Below are positions 53,615 to 61,985 of a stretch of DNA of 64,000 nucleotides, in pieces. Location: the NCBI RefSeq assembly GCF_900116645.1, contig NZ_FPBO01000007.1, positions 186,001 through 250,000 of the forward strand. Direction: 5' to 3'. The notes beneath the pieces are model-generated. The model was given only the letters and a program-made list of their open reading frames with translations. It had not been told where the DNA came from and searched no databases. Source of the stretch: Pseudoduganella namucuonensis. Its GTDB lineage: Bacteria > Pseudomonadota > Gammaproteobacteria > Burkholderiales > Burkholderiaceae_D. The position numbers and the translations under genes were made by a program. Within the stretch, counting starts at the first letter, position 1. Each line of letters opens with the position of its first letter.

Positions 53615-55768
53615 ATGAACGAACCCAACCGCCCCCGCTTCACCCCGCAAGGCCTGATCCCCACGCCGGAACAGACCGCCATCCAGCAGGCCCAGAACAA
53701 GGTGGCGCTGGTGGCGGCCAACGCCGGGGCGGCCAAGACCACCACCTTGGCGCTGCGCATCGGCGAGGCGCTGGCGCACAAGCTGGCGCCCGAGCAGATC
53801 CTGGCGCTGACCTTCACGCCGGAGGCGCGCGACGTGATGCGCCAGCGCCTGCTGGACGTGGGCATCCCCTACGCCAGCGCCGCCCGGGTCGAGGTGGCCA
53901 CCTTCGAGGACTTCGCCACCGCCGCGCTGGCGCGCCTCGAGGGCGGCGCGGCCGAGCGCGTGGAGCAGGCGCGCCAGCTCAAGCCCTGCGCGCTGCGGGC
54001 GCTGGAGCGGGTGGCCGAGCGCTACACGGGCAAGGTGGAGTACCTGGACATCCGCACCCACAACATCGCGCTCAGCCAGTTCCTCGACATCCAGCTCACG
54101 CTCAAGGCCACCATGGCGCTGGACGGCGTGGACGCCGAATACATCGGCGTCGAGGAGGCGGCCGAGCTGCTGAAGACGCCGCTGGTGGACTACCTGGCCA
54201 CGCTGGAGTACGAAACGTTGCGCAAGGGCGGCGACGAGGAGGTGCAGTTCCGCGGCCCCTACGACGCCACCTACGATCTGGCCTGCCAGCTGTCGCAGGC
54301 GCCGGAAAGCGCCGACGCGCTGCCCGGCTACCGGGTGGTGGTGTGCGACGAGCTGCACGACCTGAACGAGGCCGCCTTCCGCATCCTGAACGCGCTGATC
54401 GCGCGCCCCACCTGCTACTTCGTGGGCGCCGGCGACGTCGACCAGGTGATCCACTCCAAGCTGGGGGCCAGCGAGGAGTTCATGGAGCGCCGCTTCGCGC
54501 AGGTCTATCCCGGCGTGAAGCGCTACCCGCTGACCCACACCTGGCGCCACGGCCCGCACCTGGCCTACGCCATGCGCGAGCTGAAGGACAAGCCGGTGGA
54601 ATCGAGCCTGCCGCTGCACACCGAGATCCGGCAGGCGCACTACGGCGCCGGCGCCGGCTGCGGCGAGCGCGTGGTGGAGGCGGTGAAGGCGTGGAAGCGC
54701 GACGGCTTCCCGCTGGAGGGCTGCGCCATCCTGCTGCGCGACCGGCACCAGTCGATCGCCGTCGAGAACGCGCTGATGCAGGCCAAGATCGGCTATCGCA
54801 CCCCGGCCATGGCCGGCTACCTGCAGCGCGACGAGATCCTGTTCCTGCGCGGGATGATCGCCATCGCCCTGCGCGACCTGGCCTCGGTGAAGTCGCTGGA
54901 GGTGCGCGCCGCCATCGTCGAGGCGCTGGCCGTGTTCGGCGAACTACCGCTCGGCCCCGAGCGGCTGGAGTCGGCCAAGCGCGAGGTGGCCAAGCATCCG
55001 CAGTTGATCAACGACTTCCACAAACTCTACATCGACGGCGAGGCCGGCGGCGAGCAGCGCGGCGGCGGCGCGCGCGGCCTGATCGCCGCCGCCATCGACT
55101 ACGCGGCCGGCGTGGACCCGGCCGCGCCGGCCGACGTGCCGCTGCGCGCCATCTGCGCGCAGATGGACCTGGAGCAGGCGGCCAAGCGCATCTTCGTGCG
55201 GCCCTACGAGGCCAGCGTGGTGTCGAAATCGGTGGCCGGCTTCATCGCGGCGGCGGCGGCCTCGGGCCAGACGCTGGCCGAGTTCTGGCAGGCCCTGAAC
55301 GCGGCCGAGGCCTTCGCCGGCCGCAAGCGGGAAAAGGACTTCGTCACCATCGACTGCGCCGCCAACGCCAAGGGCAAGGAATTCGACCACGTGATCCTGC
55401 CCTTCCTGGAGGCCGGCGAGTTCCCCAGCCAGCTGGCCGACAAGGGCGAGGAGGAGAACCTGTTCTACGTGGCGGCCACGCGCGCCAAGGCGCGCCTCAC
55501 GCTGCTCTCGCCCGAACAGCCGGAGCTGCGCAGCGCCTACATCGCGCGCATGCGGCTGGCGGCGACGGCGGCGGGCGCCGAGCAGGCCATCGCCCGCAAC
55601 GAGGCGGCCGGCGCCGCGCTCGCGCCCACGCGCTACTACCTGAGCGCCGGCATCCACGAGGCGCAGCAGGTGAAGGCGCTGGGCGCCAAGTTCGACTGGC
55701 CGCGCAAGGCCTGGTATGTGGAACCGGGCGCGGACCTGGAACCGTTCCGCCGCTGGCTGAGGAACTAG
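53615..55768 (+). CDS. UvrD-like superfamily 1 helicase with C-terminal DUF5710
   Basis: A 717-residue protein with an SF1A helicase layout. The P-loop region reads ANAGAAKTT (residues 35-43, Lys41), with Ala where UvrD/Rep have a Gly before the Lys. The Walker B-type box is VCDELHDLNEAA (Asp245, Glu246), later motifs include THTWRHGP and the helicase motif VI-like LFYVAATRAKARL. Residues about 672-717 (YYLSAGIHEAQQVKALGAKF and WPRKAWYV) match DUF5710, a small domain found on plasmid primases. This combination is unusual and suggests a DNA-processing enzyme of mobile-element origin. It is divergent from the STAND-type regulator. Confidence 0.82.
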   Translation: MNEPNRPRFTPQGLIPTPEQTAIQQAQNKVALVAANAGAAKTTTLALRIGEALAHKLAPEQILALTFTPEARDVMRQRLLDVGIPYASAARVEVATFEDFATAALARLEGGAAERVEQARQLKPCALRALERVAERYTGKVEYLDIRTHNIALSQFLDIQLTLKATMALDGVDAEYIGVEEAAELLKTPLVDYLATLEYETLRKGGDEEVQFRGPYDATYDLACQLSQAPESADALPGYRVVVCDELHDLNEAAFRILNALIARPTCYFVGAGDVDQVIHSKLGASEEFMERRFAQVYPGVKRYPLTHTWRHGPHLAYAMRELKDKPVESSLPLHTEIRQAHYGAGAGCGERVVEAVKAWKRDGFPLEGCAILLRDRHQSIAVENALMQAKIGYRTPAMAGYLQRDEILFLRGMIAIALRDLASVKSLEVRAAIVEALAVFGELPLGPERLESAKREVAKHPQLINDFHKLYIDGEAGGEQRGGGARGLIAAAIDYAAGVDPAAPADVPLRAICAQMDLEQAAKRIFVRPYEASVVSKSVAGFIAAAAASGQTLAEFWQALNAAEAFAGRKREKDFVTIDCAANAKGKEFDHVILPFLEAGEFPSQLADKGEEENLFYVAATRAKARLTLLSPEQPELRSAYIARMRLAATAAGAEQAIARNEAAGAALAPTRYYLSAGIHEAQQVKALGAKFDWPRKAWYVEPGADLEPFRRWLRN

Positions 55769-55826
55769 GCGCAAGGCGGGCCAACGCGGCGCGGCCGCGC
55801 CGGCCATCATGCTAGCCACTCGGGAA

Positions 55827-55842
55827 TGTGACGGCGCTCACA
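55827..55842. promoter_or_regulatory. CRP-like site upstream of the DUF4214 gene
   Basis: TGTGA-CGGCGC-TCACA fits the CRP/Vfr consensus TGTGA-N6-TCACA exactly, and AA and TT flanks extend the symmetry to seven-base arms. It ends 55 bp before the ATG at 55898, a position usual for activation by CRP. Confidence 0.65.
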
Positions 55843-55897
55843 TTTCGCTCACGGTGTCCCTCCTACAATTGCCACCATTGCAAGGGGAGGACACCAC

Positions 55898-57445
55898 ATG
55901 ACACGCACCGCCGACATCCAGCAACTCTACATCGCCTACTTCGGCCGTCCACCCGAGCCGGTCGGACTGGCCTATTGGGTCAAGGTCGACGCGTCGATCG
56001 ACGCCATCAGCGGCGCGTTCGCGGCGTCGCGGGAATACGCCGACCAGTACGCCGGCAAATCCACCACCGACGTCGTCAAGGCGCTGTACCACAACCTGTT
56101 CGGCCGCGCCGGCGATCCGGCCGGGGTGGCTTACTGGAGCAAGCAGGTCGACAGCGGCGCGATCGAGATCGGCCGCGTCGCGCCGGCGCTGCTGGGCGGG
56201 GCGCAGGGGCGGGACGCGACCGTGCTGGCCAACAAGCTGGCCTACTGCGACGCGTTCGGCCAGCTGGTCACCGAACTGCCCGGATTCGAGGCGATCTACG
56301 CCGGCAACACCGACCTCTCCTTCATGCGGGCCGGCCTGGCGATGGTGACCGACCACACGCCCGTGTCCGGCATGCGCGACAGCATTAACGACCTGATCAG
56401 CCAATTCAACTTCCCGCACGCCCCCGGCAAGGCGCTGGTCGTGAACCTGCAGGGCACCGGCTATCTGCAAGGGGCGGACATCACCCACGGCGGCGTCGCC
56501 TCCAGCATCGAAAGCAACGAGTACGGCAACTTCATTCACGCCGCCGGCGGCGGCTGGGTGCCGGACATCCCGGCGGCGGACTACTACGTCACCGGCGGCG
56601 TCGACACGACGACCGGGCTGGCCTACCAGGGCATGCTGCGCGTGGGGGGCGGGACCACCGCCGCCTCGCCGCTGGCCTCGCTGTACGAGGAGCTGGACGC
56701 GCTGGGCCTGGGCGCGGCGGACGCCAACGCCCGCATCGCCGCCGCGCTCGACCTGGCCGGCGTGGACGCGCTGGCGGCGGCGCCGCTGACGGCGGCCTTC
56801 GACGCCCTGCCCGGCTCGGCCGAGCAACTGCGGGCGCAGCATCTGCAGGCAGCCTCCATCAACCTCGACATCGTCCAGACCGCCATCGCCCGCACCCTGG
56901 TGGCGCTGGCCGGGGGCGAGGGCCAGCTCGCCGTCCTGGCGGCCGGCAAGGCCGCGCTGGGCGCGGTGGCGGCCTCGGTGGCCGCCGGCGCCTTCGACCT
57001 CGACAACGGCGGCACCCTTGGCGCGCTGCTGGCCCGCGCCGTCAAGCTGGCCGACAACGCGGCGCTGACGGCCGCCCACGCCAAGCTGGGCGCCGCCTCC
57101 ACCCTCGCCTTCGGCTCGCTGCTGGAGGCCAGCGCCGCCAACGTGGAGCTGGGCATGGACCGGGTCGACGCCGGCGTCTACGCCCCCCTGGCGCGGATGG
57201 GGCAGGCCGCCGCGCTGGCGCAGGGCGAGCTGGTGGCCAAGCTGGCCGCCGCCATGGCGGCCGACACGGCCGGCGCGCTGCTGCCCTTGTACACCGGCTC
57301 GGCGCTGCTGGCGGCCACCGCCGCCACGCGGATCAAGGACATCGCCCCCGCCACCCACGACGACGACGCGGCCATCGCGGCGGCCAACGGCGGCCACGCC
57401 TTCGCCGCCCTGGTGGGCCTCGCCCCCAACGACGCCATTTTCTAA
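55898..57445 (+). CDS. DUF4214-domain protein, probable secreted or surface protein
   Basis: A 515-residue protein. Residues 1-110 hold DUF4214-type repeats (ADIQQLYIAYFGRPPEPVGL, LYHNLFGRAGDPAGVAYWSK), usual at one end of proteins exported by type I systems or in S-layers. The middle (about 165-250) is Gly-rich and beta-like, and the last 270 residues are extremely Ala-rich helices (over one third Ala by eye). No classical signal peptide; export would use a C-terminal signal of a type I system, whose genes are not in the window. A CRP-like palindrome lies just upstream, so expression may depend on cAMP. Function unknown; relatives are adhesion or matrix proteins. Confidence 0.78.
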   Translation: MTRTADIQQLYIAYFGRPPEPVGLAYWVKVDASIDAISGAFAASREYADQYAGKSTTDVVKALYHNLFGRAGDPAGVAYWSKQVDSGAIEIGRVAPALLGGAQGRDATVLANKLAYCDAFGQLVTELPGFEAIYAGNTDLSFMRAGLAMVTDHTPVSGMRDSINDLISQFNFPHAPGKALVVNLQGTGYLQGADITHGGVASSIESNEYGNFIHAAGGGWVPDIPAADYYVTGGVDTTTGLAYQGMLRVGGGTTAASPLASLYEELDALGLGAADANARIAAALDLAGVDALAAAPLTAAFDALPGSAEQLRAQHLQAASINLDIVQTAIARTLVALAGGEGQLAVLAAGKAALGAVAASVAAGAFDLDNGGTLGALLARAVKLADNAALTAAHAKLGAASTLAFGSLLEASAANVELGMDRVDAGVYAPLARMGQAAALAQGELVAKLAAAMAADTAGALLPLYTGSALLAATAATRIKDIAPATHDDDAAIAAANGGHAFAALVGLAPNDAIF

Positions 57446-57544
57446 GCAACCCCTCGCCCGATGCCACTCGCCGTCTGGCGATGGTGCCGCGGTGGTGGCT
57501 CGCTGGAAACGGTGGGCATTAGAAGCGCGGCCTGCGCGGGCGGC

Positions 57545-58267
57545 TCATTTGAAGGTGATCGCCTTGTTCAGCTGGGCGATCACCTCGTCCGGCACCGACA
57601 TGCCGCACATGATGTGGCGCTCCTCGCCGCGCGGCATGCCGCCCGGGCGCAGCAGCTTGAACCGCTTGGCCCGCTCGCCGCCCTGCGCCATCAGATAGCC
57701 GCCCTCGTCCTCCGAAATGAACAGGAAGTCCGCCGCGCCGGCGCGCAGCGACTGCAGCATCTGCTCGGTGCCGCCGGTGGAAACGGCCGTGGACGGCCGC
57801 AGCCGCGCCAGCATGGCGTCGATCTCCGGGCCGTAGGAAAAGTTGTCCTTCACCAGCAAGTGCGCGGCCGGGCTCTGCAGCATGAGCTCCAGCGTGACGC
57901 CGTCCGGCACGTTGTAGTCCGCGCGCGCCAGCACCAGCCACGCCTTGTCGCGGTAGATCGGCTTGGTGAACTTGGCGTAGCGTTCGCGCCCGGGCGTGCG
58001 GAACCAGCCGATGGAGCAACTGCGCGCCCGCCTGTCCTTGACCATCGCCAGTTGGCGGTTGGTCGGCAGTATCGCCCACGTGACCGCGATGCCGGCGGCC
58101 TGGAAGGCGGCGGCCGCCGGCGTGCCCGTGAGGCCGACGGGCGATCCGTCCGGCGCGGGCGTATGGTAGGGCGGGCGGGGGCTGTAGGTGACGATGATGG
58201 TCTCCTGCGCCTTGCAGCAGGAGGCGGCCAGCAGACCGGACATGACCAGGAGCACGGATCTTTTCAT
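57545..58267 (-). CDS. Periplasmic substrate-binding protein (family 3 fold)
   Basis: A 240-residue secreted protein with signal peptide (MKRSVLLVMSGLLAAS, cut around residue 20, with two Cys at 17-18). It has the PBPb fold as in amino-acid binding proteins (YSPRPPYHTPAPDGSPVGLT; FTKPIYRDKAWLVLARADYN; SYGPEIDAMLARL). The two Cys could alternatively form a lipobox, LLAASC, making it a lipoprotein. No transporter is encoded beside it. It is 99 bp from the end of the DUF4214 gene and divergent from the alpha/beta hydrolase. Confidence 0.75.
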   Translation of the reverse strand: MKRSVLLVMSGLLAASCCKAQETIIVTYSPRPPYHTPAPDGSPVGLTGTPAAAAFQAAGIAVTWAILPTNRQLAMVKDRRARSCSIGWFRTPGRERYAKFTKPIYRDKAWLVLARADYNVPDGVTLELMLQSPAAHLLVKDNFSYGPEIDAMLARLRPSTAVSTGGTEQMLQSLRAGAADFLFISEDEGGYLMAQGGERAKRFKLLRPGGMPRGEERHIMCGMSVPDEVIAQLNKAITFK

Positions 58268-58371
58268 GGCGGCGGCGGAGTCGGCGCGGAACGTTATCAA
58301 CTTGAATATAGTAACCCGCGCGGGAAAGCTCGCCTATAATCGCGGGTTCGCCTTTGCAATTTAGCCACACA

Positions 58372-59172
58372 ATGACCACCCACTCCACACCCGCCACCGC
58401 CCCGCCCGCCGTGGTTCTGCTGCACAGTTCCATGAGTTCCAAGGGCCAGTGGTCCGAGCTGATCGCGCAACACGGCGCCGGCTTCCGCTTCATCGCCGTC
58501 GACCTGCTCGGCTACGGCACATCGCCCTTCCCGGCCGACGCCGCCGGCGCCGGGGGCGGCTTCACGCTGGGCCACGAGGTGGACGCGGTGAACGCCGCCA
58601 TCGCCGGCCGGCTCGCGCCCGACGAGCCCTACCACCTGGTCGGCCACTCCTACGGCGGCGCCACGGCGCTGCGCCTGGCGCGCCAGATGCGCCCGCGCGT
58701 GCTGTCGCTGGCGGTGTACGAGCCGGTGGCCTTCCACCTGCTGGAGAAGGACGACGCCGCGCGCGTCGAGATCGAGGCCGTGGTGGCCGGCATCCACGGC
58801 GCCGCCCGCGGCATGGACGCGGCGCGCACCTTCATCGACTACTGGAACCGCCCCGGCGCGTTCGACGCCCTGCCGGAAGCGCAGCGGCGGCGCTTCGCGG
58901 CGCAGATCGACAAGGTGAAACTGGACTTCGAGGCCCTGCTGGCCGAACCGGCCACGCTGGCCGACATGGCGGAACTGGACATGCCGGCGCTGGTGCTGTC
59001 CGGCCTGGCCAGCCCGCTGTCCACGCGGCGCGTGGCCGAGCGCCTGGCCGCCGCGCTGCCGAACGCCGCCGCCGTCGCGACCCGTGGCGGCCACATGGCC
59101 CCGCTCACCCACGCCGCCATCGTCAACCCGCTGATCGCCAGCTTCCTGGTCGGCGAGGAAGTCGACGCCTGA
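58372..59172 (+). CDS. Alpha/beta-fold hydrolase
   Basis: A 266-residue hydrolase. The nucleophile elbow is LVGHSYGGATALRLA (Ser near residue 93), the oxyanion region VVLLHSSMSSKGQWSE, the Asp in the LVLSGLASP region and the catalytic His in RGGHMAPLTH near the C-terminus. No signal peptide. Substrate unknown (esters, lactones or similar). ATG at 58372 follows the family start; a TTG six codons earlier is unlikely. Divergent from the binding-protein gene, converging with the phosphoesterase gene. Confidence 0.87.
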   Translation: MTTHSTPATAPPAVVLLHSSMSSKGQWSELIAQHGAGFRFIAVDLLGYGTSPFPADAAGAGGGFTLGHEVDAVNAAIAGRLAPDEPYHLVGHSYGGATALRLARQMRPRVLSLAVYEPVAFHLLEKDDAARVEIEAVVAGIHGAARGMDAARTFIDYWNRPGAFDALPEAQRRRFAAQIDKVKLDFEALLAEPATLADMAELDMPALVLSGLASPLSTRRVAERLAAALPNAAAVATRGGHMAPLTHAAIVNPLIASFLVGEEVDA

Positions 59173-59186
59173 CCAGTCCGGGCGCG

Positions 59187-59924
59187 CTACGGCATGCGGC
59201 CGGTCTGCAGGGCATAGGCCCAGTCCGGGCGGCCGTTGCGGGCGGCGATGGCGCTGGCGGCGCGCCAGTCGTAGGGCACGGCGATCAGTTCCACCCGCCA
59301 GCCCTCGCCGTCGCGCTCGGCGATCGCGTAGCGCGCGTGCGGCGTGTGGTTCTCAACCTTGTGCGGGTGCGGATGCTCGTCGTCGTAGGCCTGCAGGCCC
59401 ACGCTGCCGGGGTTGACGATCAGCCGGCCGTCGTTCAGTTGCATCACGCGCGGCACGTGGGTGTGGCCGCACAGGATCAGCTCCGCCTCGGCGGCGCCGG
59501 CGCGCCGCAGCGCCTCCTCGTGCGTGGCGGGACGCATGCCGCCCGGCTCCACCGTCTCCAGGAAATAGACCAGGTCGTTGTCCGGCGTGCCGTGCACCAT
59601 CAGCACCTCGTCGGAAAGGCGCAGGGCCGCGGGCAGGCCGCGTATCCACTCGCGCTGCTCCTCCGTGATCTCGGCGTGCGCGTAGAGATCGGAGGCGCCC
59701 ATCCTCTCCGGCGCGTGCTCCAGGATCTGCCGCTCGTGGTTGCCCGCGATGGTGGGCAGGTTCAGCGGCATCAGGCGCTGCGCCGTGTCGCAGGGACGCA
59801 GCGGGCCGGACAGGATGTCGCCCAGGTTGACGGTGACGTCCGCCCCGCGCCGCGCGATGTCGGCCAGCACCGCCTCCAGCGCGCCCAGGTTGCCGTGTAT
59901 GTCCGAGAGTATCGCGATTTTCAT
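59187..59924 (-). CDS. Calcineurin-like metallophosphoesterase (YfcE/MJ0936 type)
   Basis: A 245-residue phosphoesterase. All five signature motifs of the fold are visible: ILSDIHGNLGALEAV (residues 4-18), NLGDILSGP, AGNHE, VMVHGTP-type LMVHGTPDN, and GHTHVPRVM. They bind two metal ions. Substrates of this type are phosphodiesters, or the protein acts as a pyrophosphatase. AAGG lies before the ATG at 59924. Single gene. Confidence 0.88.
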   Translation of the reverse strand: MKIAILSDIHGNLGALEAVLADIARRGADVTVNLGDILSGPLRPCDTAQRLMPLNLPTIAGNHERQILEHAPERMGASDLYAHAEITEEQREWIRGLPAALRLSDEVLMVHGTPDNDLVYFLETVEPGGMRPATHEEALRRAGAAEAELILCGHTHVPRVMQLNDGRLIVNPGSVGLQAYDDEHPHPHKVENHTPHARYAIAERDGEGWRVELIAVPYDWRAASAIAARNGRPDWAYALQTGRMP

Positions 59925-59990
59925 CAGCTTGCCTTTTTGGTCTGATTGCCATCGCGTCATCTTACCTCACCACTCGGCGGCCACGCCGGC

Positions 59991-61439
59991 TTACTGGGGC
60001 TGGTCCTTGCGACCCGCCGCCACGGTGCTGAAGAAGCGCATCATCTCGCGGCTGGCGTCCGGCCCTCGCGAGTCGGTGTAGCTGCCGCTGGCGCTGCCGC
60101 CGGCCCAGGCGTGGCCGGCGCCATGGATCACCCAGTGTTCGCCCAGCGGCGTGCCGTCCGCGTGGCTGTGGCTGGTGCGCGTGTAGTGGTGGCCGCCCGG
60201 CACGCTGCCCTTGTCGCGCGAGGCGCTGCCGTCCTTGCCCGCCAGGCCCTGCTTGAACACCTGCTCGCCATTGACGGGATGGACGGTGGCGTCCTTGTCG
60301 CCGTGGAAGACGATGATGGGCTGGCCGCCGCCGGGCCGCTTGCCCTTGCCCTTGCCGCCGCCCTTCATGGCCTGCAAGGCCGATGGCAGGTCCTTGGCCA
60401 CGGCGAACGGCAGGCCGGAGTGCACGCCCACGGCCGAGAACAGGTCCGGGTACAGCGAGCCGACGATCACGGCCATCGCGCCGCCGGCGGAGAGGCCCGC
60501 CACCGTCACCTGCGCCGGGTCCACGGCGTACTCATCCATGACCTTGCGGGCGATGCCGGCGATGATGGAGGGTTCGCCCTCGTCGCGCCGCTGGTCCTTG
60601 GCGTTGAACCAGTTCCAGCAGCGCGAGCTGTTGGCCTGCTGCGTTTGCGCCGGGTACACCACCAGGCACTGGCGCTCCTCCGCGACCACGTTCATCTGCG
60701 TGCCGACGGCGAAGTCGTCCGGATTCTGCGTGCAACCGTGCAGCATCACCACCAGCGGCATCGGCTGGCCCGTGTAGCCGCTGGGGATGTACAGCTTGTA
60801 GCTGCGCGTGCCGGCCTGGTTACCGTAGCTGCCGCCCAGGTAGCGCGCGCCGTCCGGCAGCGTGATCTCGGGCGCGGGACGCACACCGCCGGGCAGGTCG
60901 AAGTCGGGCATGTCGAACTTCGACAGGTCCAGGTCCGGCATCTTGAAGTCCGCGCCCATGCCTTCGAAGTTGGCGGGCACGCCCAGTTTTTCAAGAAGCT
61001 CGGCCGCGAAGCGGGGCAGCTTTGCGCGCGCGGGGCTGTCCGCGTGGCCGCTGGACGCGCCGGCGGAGTCCGCCGCGGCGTCTCCGGCGGGCGTGGCGGA
61101 ACCCGCGCCGTTCGCGGTGCCGGGTGCGGCGTGGGGCGCGGCGCCCGGTGAGGCGTAAGGTGCGGCGCCGGATGCCGCGCGGCGCGCGGCGCCGGGGACG
61201 GCCTCGTCGGCGGCGGCCGCGCGGCCCGCCTTGGTCCAGCCGCGCGCCTGGGCGTAGCCGGGCGCGGGATTCAGGTCGCGCATCGCGGGGGACGGGCCTT
61301 GCGCCGCCGGCTCCGGTTCGTCCACTGCTTGCCCGGCCAGCGCGCGCTGGATGGCGGCGGTGGCGGCGGCGGCGTCGCCGCTCATCAGTGTCTTGGTGGC
61401 TTGCTGCATCTTGGCCAGGAATTCGGTATCGATCTTCAT
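59991..61439 (-). CDS. PHB-depolymerase-type esterase (LpqC/feruloyl-esterase-like)
   Basis: A 482-residue protein. The first 160 residues are low-complexity Ala/Pro/Gly-rich, then MPDLDLSKFDMPDFDLPGG (two near-repeats), and a catalytic alpha/beta domain from about 200: LVVMLHGCTQNPDDFAVGTQ, VTVAGLSAGGAMAVIVG (nucleophile Ser), FHGDKDATVHPVNGEQV, and the final His in VIHGAGHAWAGG. Such enzymes degrade poly(3-hydroxybutyrate) or short esters. No signal peptide, so an intracellular enzyme or one acting on PHB granules is possible. It is co-transcribed with a ribbon-helix-helix regulator 10 bp upstream. Confidence 0.82.
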   Translation of the reverse strand: MKIDTEFLAKMQQATKTLMSGDAAAATAAIQRALAGQAVDEPEPAAQGPSPAMRDLNPAPGYAQARGWTKAGRAAAADEAVPGAARRAASGAAPYASPGAAPHAAPGTANGAGSATPAGDAAADSAGASSGHADSPARAKLPRFAAELLEKLGVPANFEGMGADFKMPDLDLSKFDMPDFDLPGGVRPAPEITLPDGARYLGGSYGNQAGTRSYKLYIPSGYTGQPMPLVVMLHGCTQNPDDFAVGTQMNVVAEERQCLVVYPAQTQQANSSRCWNWFNAKDQRRDEGEPSIIAGIARKVMDEYAVDPAQVTVAGLSAGGAMAVIVGSLYPDLFSAVGVHSGLPFAVAKDLPSALQAMKGGGKGKGKRPGGGQPIIVFHGDKDATVHPVNGEQVFKQGLAGKDGSASRDKGSVPGGHHYTRTSHSHADGTPLGEHWVIHGAGHAWAGGSASGSYTDSRGPDASREMMRFFSTVAAGRKDQPQ

Positions 61440-61449
61440 GATAAAAGCC

Positions 61450-61860
61450 CTAATGTATGCGCCCCTTGAGGGCGGCTTTGACTGCGGTGCTGGCGTGAAA
61501 GGCGCCCAGCACGGAGACTGATTCAATGGTGGCCAGCGCCAGCTCGGCCGGAACGTCCGGCGCGATCGTGGCGAGACCCAGCACGCGGATGTTCAGCACG
61601 GTGCCCGCGTCGCGCAAGGCCTCCAGCTGCCTGCGCGTGTAGGTTTGCACGCCGAGCACAAACTCGTTCAAGGCCACCGCCTGCCGCACCACATCCGCGT
61701 GGGTGTTGAGCTGGTTGCGGATCGCAGTGCGGATCAGGTCGCTGCGATTGGCGTAGAAGCCTTGCTGCACCAGTAAATCCACCTGGCCCAGATCCACCGG
61801 ACCCAGGTTGATGGTGATTTTCTCGGTGTCGCTTGTTTTCAGTTTGATCTCGGTCGTCAT
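61450..61860 (-). CDS. CopG-family ribbon-helix-helix regulator
   Basis: A 136-residue protein. An N-terminal strand (TEKITINLGPVDLGQVDLLV) and the helices QGFYANRSDLIRTAIRNQLN form a ribbon-helix-helix DNA-binding unit of the CopG/NikR type; the rest may bind a partner. The ATG at 61860 is the family start; a longer frame to 61956 is not plausible. It heads an operon with the esterase (10-bp gap). A perfect 8-2-8 palindrome (61901-61918) lies 41 bp upstream of the ATG and is the obvious operator, pointing to autoregulation. Confidence 0.82.
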   Translation of the reverse strand: MTTEIKLKTSDTEKITINLGPVDLGQVDLLVQQGFYANRSDLIRTAIRNQLNTHADVVRQAVALNEFVLGVQTYTRRQLEALRDAGTVLNIRVLGLATIAPDVPAELALATIESVSVLGAFHASTAVKAALKGRIH

Positions 61861-61900
61861 CGTTTTTATTTGCTGGTTCGGTGTATGGGACCATCCTAAC

Positions 61901-61918
61901 ACCATCCACATGGATGGT
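61901..61918. promoter_or_regulatory. Probable operator of the CopG-family regulator
   Basis: ACCATCCACATGGATGGT has 8-bp perfect arms and a 2-bp centre. A further direct half site ACCATCC lies at 61890-61896. It stands between the regulator/esterase operon and the divergent AcpH gene, and RHH proteins bind such arrays of half sites cooperatively. Confidence 0.6.
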
Positions 61919-61985
61919 ATATGGAGGACATAAAAGAAAAAACAAGGGCGCAACATCGAACAGTGATACCGGATAGAATCCCCGC

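Noticed and set aside
55788..55801. GGCGCGGCCGCGCC palindrome after the helicase gene as an operator
   Set aside because: Pure G/C palindromes are frequent by chance in DNA of this composition, and no T-run or promoter element adjoins it.
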